This document shows positions 53,743-62,194 of a DNA stretch of 64,000 nucleotides, in pieces. The stretch's first letter is position 1, and each line of letters begins with the position of its first letter. Source of the DNA: Occallatibacter riparius (GTDB taxonomy: Bacteria; Acidobacteriota; Terriglobia; Terriglobales; Acidobacteriaceae); assembly GCF_025264625.1 (NCBI RefSeq), contig NZ_CP093313.1, forward strand, positions 4,092,001-4,156,000. Reading direction: 5' to 3'. The notes under the pieces were generated by a model that made no database searches, was not told where the DNA came from, and was given only the letters and a program-made list of their open reading frames with translations. The translations under genes and the position numbers were made by a program.

Positions 53743-56700
53743 TCAGAAGGTGAATCTTGCGGCGAACTGAAACTGGCGCGGGCTGTTGACGGTTGAGGTG
53801 ATTTGCCCGAAAGCATCCACATCGGGGGAGCCCGGGGTCAGGGCCGACTTGGCGCTGGGCACGTTGGGCATGCCAAGCTGCGCATGATTGGTTACGTTGT
53901 ACGAGGCGATCTCGAGTCGCAGATTCTTCGTCTCGCGGATCTTGAAGTTCTTGTAGAGCGACAGATCCAGATTCTGCGCGCCCATGGTGCGGACGTGATC
54001 GAGATAGGCAGGCGCCGTTCCCGGCGTGAACGGGTCAGCCGGAGGCCGGAAGCACTCGGTCGTGAACCAGCGCGATTGCGAGTGCGGCGCGTGAATGCTG
54101 GGATCGCAAACCATGTCGGCTCGCTGGTTGAAGTACGCAGGCTCAAGCCCTGAACTAGGCGAGGCGATAGGGATGCCGGTGCTCAGGTAAAGGATGAAGC
54201 TGCCAGTCCATCCGCCCAGGAAGCCGTTGCCAAGACCGCCAAGGTCGACCGCGCGGCCGCTGCCGATGGGCAGGTCGTAGGACGCGGTGCCGGTGTACTG
54301 CAGATGCACGTCCTGCGGGCTAATTGCCCAATCGAGCTTGAGGTTCTTCCAGTCCTGCGGCGCGCCGGCATGCGAGCCCACGAAGCTGAGCGGAGGATTG
54401 CCGTCATCGGTCATCAGCTTTGCCCAGGTGAAGGACGACAGCAGAGTGAAGTGATTCGTCAGCCGCTTCTGCACCTTCGTCTGAAGCGAGTTGTACTGCG
54501 AATCGCCACCGGGATAGGCGGAGACGTTCACGCCGTTTCCGCCGCCATAGCTGCCGTTGCCGAACTGGGGATACGGCTGCAAAGCGACCCAGAGAGGAAC
54601 CATGTCTTGGCCGTAATTGGCATTGGTGGCAGGCAAAATCGAAGCCCACTGATTGGGCACCATCTGGCAGCCGTCTGATCCGTCGATGCAGAGCGCTGTT
54701 TGGTACCTGCGAATGGTCTGCAGATCAAGCTGGTTCAGATCGACTGAGCCGAGCGGCAGGAAAAGCCCGCGGCTGCCCACGTAGGCTGCGCTCAGCACGA
54801 ACCCGTGCGGAAACTCATACTCCCATCCCAGGTTGTAGTTGTAAGTGGTGACGGTGCGCTGGGTGTGCAGCATGGTGTTGATTGACTGTCCGAGGTTGTT
54901 GCCGAGCCCGCTGGGTGCCTTTGTGAATGTGGGAACGACTCCGTCAGGGAACGGATTGGTGACCGAATAGGGCACTGTGTAATCGCCTACCCCGCTCGAA
55001 AGATTGGTTCCACAGGCCGCCGAGCCGTTGAATACGGTGTTGCCGTCCGCGTTGTAGCAGGTGGACTGCCAGTTGGTGACCGAGGAGAATCCATCGCTAT
55101 TCTGGGAAGCGCCGCCGACCATATGCGCGCTGGGTCCGTAATAGAACCCACCGCCCGCACGGACGACAAAGTGCCGCGTCGCCTGCCATGCGATGCCCAG
55201 GCGTGGGCCGAAGTCGTGAAGGTTCGTCTCAAACGGAGAGCGATTGCCGCTGTTCACATAGACCTCGGCTCCCTTGTACGCAACACCGTTGACGGTGTTG
55301 CTCACATTCGGTTCGAAGTATTCCAGGCGGTCGTGGCGCTCATTGCGGCTGCCGAAGATGTCCCAGCGCAGCCCGGCAGTGACCGTCAGATTCTGCGTCG
55401 GGCGCCAGGTGTCTTCAACGAACGCTGCGTAATACGGGTTGGACCCTGCGATGAACAGGTCCTTGGTGAAGTTATAGCTTTCGGCGCCGGGAACCGAACC
55501 CATGCCGACGAGAAAGGAGGCGAAATCGCTGCCGCCGTTGCCGTTGCTCACGGAGTCATCTGTCGCGGTGATGTCGAATGAGTAGTCGCCGGAGGAGGAC
55601 GGCGGCTGCCCCACGTTGAGGTAGCGCTTAAGCCATTCAAAACCAGTGCTGATGGAGTGTTTGCCCCATGCCTTGGTGATAGCGGCATTGGCATCGCTGT
55701 TTTCGCTGGCGTACTGGAAGGTGTTCCAGTTAGCCGTGCCGCCAATGCCGCTACTCACATCCCAGAAATCAATGATGGGCAGCGTCTTGTAGGTCTGCTC
55801 CGCCGCGAGCGAGGCGGGGAAACCGAGTTTGGTGATGTCATAGCCGTTCTGGCGGGGATCGCCGCTCTGGTTCTCATAGTGGCGGGTGAAGGAGTAACGC
55901 AGCTGGAGAACGGTTGTGGGATTGATGGTCAGGTCGTCGGCAACCAGGATGTTGCGGCCGTTGGTGACGTTCTGTGCGTAGTTGAGATCCCACATGTTGT
56001 TGAACGCGTTGAAGCCGGCGGTGAAAAGGCGGTCGAAGGAAAAGCGCCCGAAGATGCGCTGTTTCTCGCTCTGCTGCCAGTCCATGCGGACGTCGAACCG
56101 CTGCGCGTCGAAGGGGTCGGTTCCCGGCTGGAAGAAGTTGTTGATGACTCCTCCCTGCGCGTCGCAGGTGGAGGGGCTGGGCATGTTGCACTTAGAGAAG
56201 TTCTGGAGGAACGCTAGCGCCGTGGGGTTGGGGTTGGTGATTTTGTTGCCGGGGAAGGGCTGGCGTGTGCCGTCCGCGTTATCGGGCCGCGTGGGGTCGT
56301 AGATGGTGAATGGATCGGCGGAGAAGTCGCCCGTGCGCTCGGCCGTGGTGGGGACCGTAAACCAGCCGGAGCCGTCGTACGACTGCTGCTGGGTAGCTTC
56401 GTAATCGCCGAAGAAAAACAGCTTGCCATGGAGAATGGGGCCGCCGATGGATGCGCCTTCCTGGTAGCGATGGAAGTCAGGCGTGCCCGCGCCGCTCTGC
56501 TTGTTGAAGAACTCGTTGGCCGCGAGAATGTTCGGCCGGAATACGCCGAAGACGCTGCCGTGGAACTTGTCGCCACCGGACTTGCTGGCGAGGCTGATCA
56601 CGCCCGCGCCGCCGCTCAGGTACGACGCCGGCGTGTTCTGCGTCTCGACGCGCGTTTCCTCCACAGCATCTTCGGGGAGATCGAGAGCGGGCATGATCGC

Positions 56701-57381
56701 GCCGGCGTTGTTTTCGGCGATGCCGAGTGGGCTGCCATCGACCATGTAGTAGACCGAGCCGACGATGGCTCCGTTGAACGTGTAGGACGAGACGTCGATG
56801 CCGGGGCGTCCGGCAGAGATACTGGTAATCTGCTGCGAACTGGAGGAATTGGGCGCGCCGTTGGCGGGCGTCACGCCGGCGCTCAACTGGACCAGGTCAT
56901 AGACATTGCGGGTCAGCAAGGGCACGCGGTCGATAGTCTCGGCATTGATGAGCTGGCCGACTGTCGAGTTGCTGGTGTCGACCAGTTCGGTCGAGCCGGT
57001 GACCGTGACAACCTCGTTCACCGATCCGACCTTCATCGAAATGTTGACCGTGGTCACCTGGTCCAGCGTGACGGTGACATGCTTCTGGACGACGGTCTCG
57101 AATCCGTTGGCGGTGGCGTTCACGTCGTAAGTGCCGGGCGCGAGGGAGACGAAGGTGTAGAGGCCGGCGCCAGTGGTGACAGTGGTGAGCTTGGTGCCGG
57201 TGGCGGTGTTGATGATCGTGACTGCGGCGCCGGGAATGATGGCTCCGGTGGTGTCGGAGACGAGGCCGCTGATGCCTCCGCGCCCCGCTTGCGCAAAGAG
57301 GGAAGGCGCAAGCCCGAGAAGGATGGGGAGCAAGAGGAGGATTTTGAGAATGGGAATATGTTTTCCTTTTTTGATATGCAT
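53743..57381 (-). CDS. TonB-dependent receptor with N-terminal carboxypeptidase-regulatory domain (Oar-like)
   Basis: A 1212-residue outer-membrane protein. A signal peptide (ILKILLLLPILLGLAP) is followed by a CarboxypepD_reg-like domain (GISGLVSDTTGAIIPGAAV), then a plug domain (about 130-250) and a large beta-barrel. The C-terminus ends RQFQFAARFTF, with the terminal Phe needed for BAM recognition. It is transcribed from a perfect sigma-70 promoter overlapped by a LacI-type palindrome, and it diverges from a LacI gene. This points to uptake of a regulated, probably carbohydrate, ligand; the ligand itself is unknown. Confidence 0.95.
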   Translation of the reverse strand: MHIKKGKHIPILKILLLLPILLGLAPSLFAQAGRGGISGLVSDTTGAIIPGAAVTIINTATGTKLTTVTTGAGLYTFVSLAPGTYDVNATANGFETVVQKHVTVTLDQVTTVNISMKVGSVNEVVTVTGSTELVDTSNSTVGQLINAETIDRVPLLTRNVYDLVQLSAGVTPANGAPNSSSSQQITSISAGRPGIDVSSYTFNGAIVGSVYYMVDGSPLGIAENNAGAIMPALDLPEDAVEETRVETQNTPASYLSGGAGVISLASKSGGDKFHGSVFGVFRPNILAANEFFNKQSGAGTPDFHRYQEGASIGGPILHGKLFFFGDYEATQQQSYDGSGWFTVPTTAERTGDFSADPFTIYDPTRPDNADGTRQPFPGNKITNPNPTALAFLQNFSKCNMPSPSTCDAQGGVINNFFQPGTDPFDAQRFDVRMDWQQSEKQRIFGRFSFDRLFTAGFNAFNNMWDLNYAQNVTNGRNILVADDLTINPTTVLQLRYSFTRHYENQSGDPRQNGYDITKLGFPASLAAEQTYKTLPIIDFWDVSSGIGGTANWNTFQYASENSDANAAITKAWGKHSISTGFEWLKRYLNVGQPPSSSGDYSFDITATDDSVSNGNGGSDFASFLVGMGSVPGAESYNFTKDLFIAGSNPYYAAFVEDTWRPTQNLTVTAGLRWDIFGSRNERHDRLEYFEPNVSNTVNGVAYKGAEVYVNSGNRSPFETNLHDFGPRLGIAWQATRHFVVRAGGGFYYGPSAHMVGGASQNSDGFSSVTNWQSTCYNADGNTVFNGSAACGTNLSSGVGDYTVPYSVTNPFPDGVVPTFTKAPSGLGNNLGQSINTMLHTQRTVTTYNYNLGWEYEFPHGFVLSAAYVGSRGLFLPLGSVDLNQLDLQTIRRYQTALCIDGSDGCQMVPNQWASILPATNANYGQDMVPLWVALQPYPQFGNGSYGGGNGVNVSAYPGGDSQYNSLQTKVQKRLTNHFTLLSSFTWAKLMTDDGNPPLSFVGSHAGAPQDWKNLKLDWAISPQDVHLQYTGTASYDLPIGSGRAVDLGGLGNGFLGGWTGSFILYLSTGIPIASPSSGLEPAYFNQRADMVCDPSIHAPHSQSRWFTTECFRPPADPFTPGTAPAYLDHVRTMGAQNLDLSLYKNFKIRETKNLRLEIASYNVTNHAQLGMPNVPSAKSALTPGSPDVDAFGQITSTVNSPRQFQFAARFTF

Positions 57382-57399
57382 TGAGCGCCTCCCGGTGTA

Positions 57400-57419
57400 C
57401 TATTCAAACGTTTGAATAG
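57400..57419. promoter_or_regulatory. LacI-family operator
   Basis: A perfect 20-bp palindrome with half-site ctattcaaac. The core CAAACGTTTG has the central CG of classical LacI/PurR operators. It lies just downstream of the receptor -10 box, where a bound repressor would block transcription. Confidence 0.85.
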
Positions 57420-57428
57420 CGTTGACTG

Positions 57429-57457
57429 AATATAGGTCTCACTCGGATAGGTGTCAA
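57429..57457 (-). promoter_or_regulatory. Promoter of the TonB-dependent receptor gene
   Basis: Minus strand TTGACA (57457-57452), 17-base spacer, TATATT (57434-57429). Matches the consensus at 11 of 12 positions. GGGAGG six bases before the ATG completes the leader. Confidence 0.85.
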
Positions 57458-57567
57458 GAAGAAACCCATAAGGATTTGTGAGCGGCCAGCGCCGGATGAC
57501 AGGCCCGGCGTGGGATGATTGCCAAAACCACTGCGTTCCACATGGGCCAAAGACCAGGGGGTCGGTT

Positions 57568-58632
57568 GTGAGCCAGAGGAAATCCGGTCACGTCACTTTG
57601 CTAGACATCGCTCGCACGAGCGGCTTTTCGGTCTCGACGGTTTCAATCGTGCTGCGCGAGACCCCTCTGTCGCAGAATGTCGCGGCCAAGACGCGGGCTC
57701 ACATCCGGGAGATTGCGCAGAAGCTCGGCTATCATCCCGACGCGTATGCGCAGTCATTGCGGCGGCGGAGTACACAGACCATCGGAATACTGGCGTTCGA
57801 TTTGTCCGACCCATTCTGCGTTCCGGTTCTGCGCGGCATCCATCAGCGGCTGGAACAGACCGGCTACCTGCCGCTGACCATGGACGCGCAGGCCAAGCGC
57901 GAGCTCTTCGACAGCTATCTGCACATGACGCTGGAGCGGCGCGCCGAGGCTGTCATTGTCGTGGCGAGCTGGGTATTTGAAGAGACGAACCTCTTGGCCG
58001 ACGTCCGCAAGAACAACGTGCCCATCATCATCCTCGGGCGCGACCTCACCGCGCGCGGGATCAGTTCCGTGCTGGTCGATAACGAGGCCGGCGGGGCACT
58101 TGCGACCCGGCACCTGAGAGAGCTGGGGCATACGCGCATTGCGGTGATTCGCGGGCCGCGGCAGATGGTTGACTCCGAGCCGCGGTGGCGTGGGATTCAG
58201 AAGGTCGCCGAAGAAGATGGGATCGTCATCGACCCTCAATTGGTGTTCGAGCTCCCCGCACTCGCCGATCCAGCCTCGGGATTTGAAGGCGGCCTGAAAA
58301 TCGTGCGGCAAATGCTGGCGGCCGGGCGACCGTTCACCGCAGTAATGGCGTTCGATGATCTCACTGCGCTGGGGGTGGTGCGTGGATTGACGGAGGCCGG
58401 CTTACGCGTGCCGCAGGACTGCTCTGTGATGGGCTTCGACGATATTCTCCCCGCGGAGGTATCGACGCCTTCGATCTCCACCATTCGGCAGCCCCTGACG
58501 AAGATGGGCGTCGAGATCGCTGACTGGGCGTTGAATGCAATCGGAAAGCCGGCAGAGCACAAGCCGAGACTGCACATGCCCGCGCCTGAACTCGTTGCGC
58601 GCATGTCGACGGCGCGAGCGCCAGAGGAATAG
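57568..58632 (+). CDS. LacI-family transcriptional regulator
   Basis: A 354-residue repressor. The HTH (HVTLLDIARTSGFSVSTVS) and hinge helix (AQSLRRRSTQTIGI, with the Leu that opens the central CG step) precede a periplasmic-binding-type effector domain ending in GFDDILPAEVSTPSIS. It is divergent from the TonB receptor and should bind the palindrome between them. The GTG at 57568 has AGGGGG six bases upstream; a longer frame from 57478 adds 30 residues with no homology. The inducer is unknown. Confidence 0.92.
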   Translation: MSQRKSGHVTLLDIARTSGFSVSTVSIVLRETPLSQNVAAKTRAHIREIAQKLGYHPDAYAQSLRRRSTQTIGILAFDLSDPFCVPVLRGIHQRLEQTGYLPLTMDAQAKRELFDSYLHMTLERRAEAVIVVASWVFEETNLLADVRKNNVPIIILGRDLTARGISSVLVDNEAGGALATRHLRELGHTRIAVIRGPRQMVDSEPRWRGIQKVAEEDGIVIDPQLVFELPALADPASGFEGGLKIVRQMLAAGRPFTAVMAFDDLTALGVVRGLTEAGLRVPQDCSVMGFDDILPAEVSTPSISTIRQPLTKMGVEIADWALNAIGKPAEHKPRLHMPAPELVARMSTARAPEE

Positions 58633-58812
58633 GTTCCTCTTCAATCGACGTCGATTCGCAAGCCACAATCAGAATGTTCGAATTAGTCGTGGCACATAAC
58701 TCATGATGAAGAGTTATAGATTCTGCTGTCACGATTCCCACCTGCGACTCCACTGTTAAGCACAACACTCTGATGCATGGTCAGAGAACCTCCCCATAAG
58801 GAATGGAAATTT

Positions 58813-59877
58813 ATGAAGAAGCTGTCCTCCGCCCTCGCGGCGGTCGTAGTCCTTGCTGCGCCTATCACAGCCCTGGCGCAGAATAGAGTAGAAACACCTC
58901 ACCGGATGCAGCCAAACGAGCACGCGCTGAATCTTCCGGGAGCCACCACAATTGATGCGCCTCCGGCCGGATTCGATCCGATAACCGCTTCAGACGAAGA
59001 ACTTGCCTATCACGGCTTCCCGCCGCGTCCCAACCAGGCCACAGATGGCAAGGCTTATGCGAGCTGGGCGGAAGCGATGCAGCACTCCAAGACTCGCGTA
59101 GCTCCGAAGCTGGAGCAGACCAATATTTTCCACGGTCCGGCGCAGATGAAGAAGAATGCGACCCCGGCCGCCGTTGACAGCAATCCCCGGCTTGCAGCTC
59201 AGCCGAGCAACACGTACTACTCCAGCAACTGGAGCGGCTATGTTGCGACCAGCGGCGCAACCAGCTACGGCTCCTCTTCCTACTACTACCTGATCAATGA
59301 CATGGTGGTTCCGATCGCGCAACAGCGGCCAGGCGCCTGCACAGGCGGATGGGCTTACGGCTCTGAGTGGAACGGTATCGACGGCTGGGGATCAGGCGAC
59401 GTGCTGCAGGCCGGCGTGGAATTCGACGCCTATTGCAGCGGCTCTACCCGCAGTGCTTACTACTCCGCGTGGTACGAGTGGTACCCCTACGGCGAAGTTC
59501 GCATCGGCGGCCTGCCCGTCACCGCGGGCGACGACATGTTCGTCGAAGTGTGGCACACCTCCGCGACGCAAGGCTATGCCTACATCGTGAACTACAACAC
59601 GAACCAGTCGACGACGGTGGGCTTCACGGCGCCTCCGGGGGTTTCTCTGGTCGGCAACTCTGCGGAGTGGGTCGTTGAAGCGCCTACGGTGGGCGGCAGC
59701 CTTGCCACCATGGTGGACTACACGCGGATTCCGTTCTGGGATTCCTATGCGTACACCGAGGCCTATACCTTCTACGATGTAGCCTCGTCGACCCCCGTTG
59801 ACATGGAAGTGGGCACGTCGATCGTTTCGTATCCGGAGTACCTGGGCATCGAAGCGTTCACCATGCACTTCCAATGA
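58813..59877 (+). CDS. Secreted G1-family (eqolisin) glutamic peptidase
   Basis: A 354-residue exported protein with signal peptide (LSSALAAVVVLAAPITALAQ). A propeptide-like region lies at about 24-132, and the G1 beta-sandwich begins at YYSSNWSGYV. The catalytic pair can be read as Gln199 (LQAGVEF) and Glu285 (SAEWVVEAP), 86 residues apart, close to the spacing in the fungal enzyme. These peptidases work at low pH. The ATG at 58813 was chosen because it opens the signal peptide. Confidence 0.87.
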   Translation: MKKLSSALAAVVVLAAPITALAQNRVETPHRMQPNEHALNLPGATTIDAPPAGFDPITASDEELAYHGFPPRPNQATDGKAYASWAEAMQHSKTRVAPKLEQTNIFHGPAQMKKNATPAAVDSNPRLAAQPSNTYYSSNWSGYVATSGATSYGSSSYYYLINDMVVPIAQQRPGACTGGWAYGSEWNGIDGWGSGDVLQAGVEFDAYCSGSTRSAYYSAWYEWYPYGEVRIGGLPVTAGDDMFVEVWHTSATQGYAYIVNYNTNQSTTVGFTAPPGVSLVGNSAEWVVEAPTVGGSLATMVDYTRIPFWDSYAYTEAYTFYDVASSTPVDMEVGTSIVSYPEYLGIEAFTMHFQ

Positions 59878-59995
59878 AGCGATCTCTTCGCGCGATGTAA
59901 GCAGTGGCGAGGCTGACATGCCTCGCCATTTTGCTGCGCTGCGAGAATGTGAACGGTTGAGAGGCGCCCACTCTGCGACAATTTATGCAACCGAT

Positions 59996-60652
59996 ATGCC
60001 TGATCATCAAGCACCTCTAGACGCGATCCGCACCAGCTATGACTGTATAGCCGACGCGTATGCTGACGCCCTCTTCCACGAGCTCAAGAAAAAGCCATTC
60101 GATTGCGATGTACTCAAACGCTTCTCTGCAGCGACGGCCGACCGCGGGCCAGTCTGCGACTTGGGCTGCGGGCCTGGGCAGATAGCGGGCTTTCTGCATG
60201 AGTTGGGCTCAGACGTGTTCGGAGTGGACCTGTCTGCCGGGATGATCGAGCAGGCGCGCCGTCTCAACAAGGGCATCGAGTTCCACACCGGCAGCATGCT
60301 CGCCCTCGATCTGAAGGATGCGTCGCTAGCGGGCATTACCGCCTTCTACTGCATTGTGAACCTGCCCGCGGAGCTTCGTGTGCAGGCGTTCCGTGAGATG
60401 GCCCGCGTGCTGCAGCCAGGCGGAATGCTCCTGCTCACATTCCACATCGAGGGCCCCGTCCCGGGAGTGAAAGAGTTGTTCGGCCGCCCCATCACGATGG
60501 ATTTCTACATGCTCGATCGTGCCGTTATCGAATCCGAGCTTCACGATGCCGGCTTCGAAATGGTCGAGGCCCTCGAGCGCGATCCCTATCCGCCGCCCAT
60601 CGAGCACCAGAGCCGCCGCGCTTATCTGTTCGCCCGCAAGCCGGAGGCGTGA
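59996..60652 (+). CDS. Class I SAM-dependent methyltransferase
   Basis: A 218-residue soluble methyltransferase. Motif I is VCDLGCGPGQIAGFL, followed by acidic VFGVDLSAGMI, a motif IV-like AGITAFYCIVNLP and post-motif region LQPGGMLLLTFHIEG. The substrate is not predictable. The ATG at 59996 fits the usual N-terminus (SYDCIADAYAD); an earlier in-frame ATG near 59918 is possible. It lies between the peptidase genes, on the same strand, without tight coupling. Confidence 0.87.
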   Translation: MPDHQAPLDAIRTSYDCIADAYADALFHELKKKPFDCDVLKRFSAATADRGPVCDLGCGPGQIAGFLHELGSDVFGVDLSAGMIEQARRLNKGIEFHTGSMLALDLKDASLAGITAFYCIVNLPAELRVQAFREMARVLQPGGMLLLTFHIEGPVPGVKELFGRPITMDFYMLDRAVIESELHDAGFEMVEALERDPYPPPIEHQSRRAYLFARKPEA

Positions 60653-60697
60653 TCGGGCGCTATCATTGACCCATCCCCGCTTCCGGAGAAAATCTTC

Positions 60698-62086
60698 GTG
60701 ACCTTGCGTTCCGCAGTACTTGTGGCCGCTGTTGTTGTGTGTGCCGCCGCCGTCGCCCAGCAGCCCACCCAAACCTGGACAGTCCATCCCGAGTGGGTTC
60801 GCGCCCACGAAGACTTTCTCGCCTCTGACGCCCTTGCAGGCCGCGGTTCAGCTACCCGCGATGAGGAGATCGCTGCGACCTACGTGTCCAGCCGGTTTGA
60901 GAGCTATGGCCTGCAGCACGCGCCGGGGATGAACTCCTACATCCAGGCAGCTGGCGTCGAGTCCATCGAACTCGATGGCAAAGCGACGCTGACTGCTGGT
61001 TCGACGAGTCTGGCTGAGAGCGCGGACTTCGACCTGCTGCTTTCGCCCGGTGAGTCCGCTTCGGGCCCGCTCGTCCGCATCGCGGTCGCAGACGTGAAGA
61101 CCGCGACGCCCGCCGCGGGATCTGCTGTGTTGCTTACCGGCGCGACTGATCCAGGCGCCGTCTTCCAGGCCTTCCGACAAATCAATCAATCAAAGCCTGC
61201 GCTCATTCTTATCGCCGCCTCTCCGGCTCTCACTTCGCTCTACGACATGATGGGCGGCAAGACGCGCACGCCCATCCACCTCGCCGGAGACACCGCACCC
61301 GCGCGCAACGGCAATGTGCTCCTCGTGCGTTCCACGGACAAGTTGCCCGCCGATGGAACGACCGTGTCCCTCTCCGTTCACACGCTGCCGCCCACGCCGC
61401 GCCAGACCTACAACGCCATCGGGTACCTGGCCGGCACCGATCCGAAAGCCGGAACGATCCTTGTGTCGTCGCATCTCGATCACCTCGGCGTTGGTCGACC
61501 CGTCAACGGCGACAGCATCTACAACGGCGCTGACGACGACGCAGCCGGCACCACCGCTGTGCTCGAACTGGCCCACGCGCTCGCTGCCGGCGCACGGCCC
61601 CGGCGTTCCATCCTGTTTGTCTGCTACGGCGCTGAGGAACTCGGTCTTCTGGGCTCGCGCTACTTCGGCGAGCATCCGCCGGTTCCCATCTCCGACCTCA
61701 TCGCCAACCTTGAATTCGAGATGATTGGCCAGCAGGACCCCAAAATGCCCAAAGGCGTTCTCATGCTCAGCGGCTGGGACCGCTCCAACTTCGGGCCCAC
61801 GCTCAAGGAGCGCGGCGCGCTCATCGGCCCCGATCCCTACCCCGAGCAGCACTTCTTCGAGCGCTCCGATAACTACTCGCTCGCATTGCAGGGCGTGGTG
61901 GCGCACACCGCCGCAGGGTGGGGCATGCCGCCCACCTATCACAAGCCTGACGACGATCTTGCGCACATCGACGTCGACTTCATGACGGCAGCAATCCAGT
62001 CGCTGGTCGAGCCGGTACGGTGGCTGGCGACTAGCGACTTCAAGCCGACCTGGAATCCAGGCGGATCGCCCCAGCAAGGGAAATAG
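60698..62086 (+). CDS. Secreted M28-family zinc aminopeptidase
   Basis: A 462-residue exported peptidase. The signal peptide is LRSAVLVAAVVVCAAAVAQ. A PA-like insertion precedes the M28 domain. Zinc ligands and catalytic residues appear in order: SSHLDHLG (His), NGADDDAAGT (bridging Asp), GAEELGLLGS (base Glu and ligand Glu), FEMIG and TYHKPDDD (last His). GTG start at 60698. It sits next to the methyltransferase and Tat phospholipase genes; with the G1 peptidase it suggests extracellular protein use. Confidence 0.92.
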   Translation: MTLRSAVLVAAVVVCAAAVAQQPTQTWTVHPEWVRAHEDFLASDALAGRGSATRDEEIAATYVSSRFESYGLQHAPGMNSYIQAAGVESIELDGKATLTAGSTSLAESADFDLLLSPGESASGPLVRIAVADVKTATPAAGSAVLLTGATDPGAVFQAFRQINQSKPALILIAASPALTSLYDMMGGKTRTPIHLAGDTAPARNGNVLLVRSTDKLPADGTTVSLSVHTLPPTPRQTYNAIGYLAGTDPKAGTILVSSHLDHLGVGRPVNGDSIYNGADDDAAGTTAVLELAHALAAGARPRRSILFVCYGAEELGLLGSRYFGEHPPVPISDLIANLEFEMIGQQDPKMPKGVLMLSGWDRSNFGPTLKERGALIGPDPYPEQHFFERSDNYSLALQGVVAHTAAGWGMPPTYHKPDDDLAHIDVDFMTAAIQSLVEPVRWLATSDFKPTWNPGGSPQQGK

Positions 62087-62194
62087 AAATCGAGGCAACG
62101 GGCCTCCGCACCTCGGCCGAACGACGGAACTGCCGGGCAAACAGTGTATTCGTTCTCTTTTCGCATCCAAGCGGCAAGAGGACGGATTTACTGT

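Noticed and set aside
53582..53770. Plus-strand open frame of 62 codons
   Set aside because: It contains the receptor terminator and runs into the receptor 3' end; no homology or ribosome site.
56428..57384. 318-codon plus-strand open frame opposite the TonB receptor 5' end
   Set aside because: Valine/glycine/aspartate-rich shadow frame without any recognisable motif; the minus strand encodes the receptor with its promoter.
58696..58717. Terminator after the LacI gene
   Set aside because: ATAACTC / GAGTTAT forms only a weak AT-rich 7-bp stem without a T-run, so I did not list it as a terminator.
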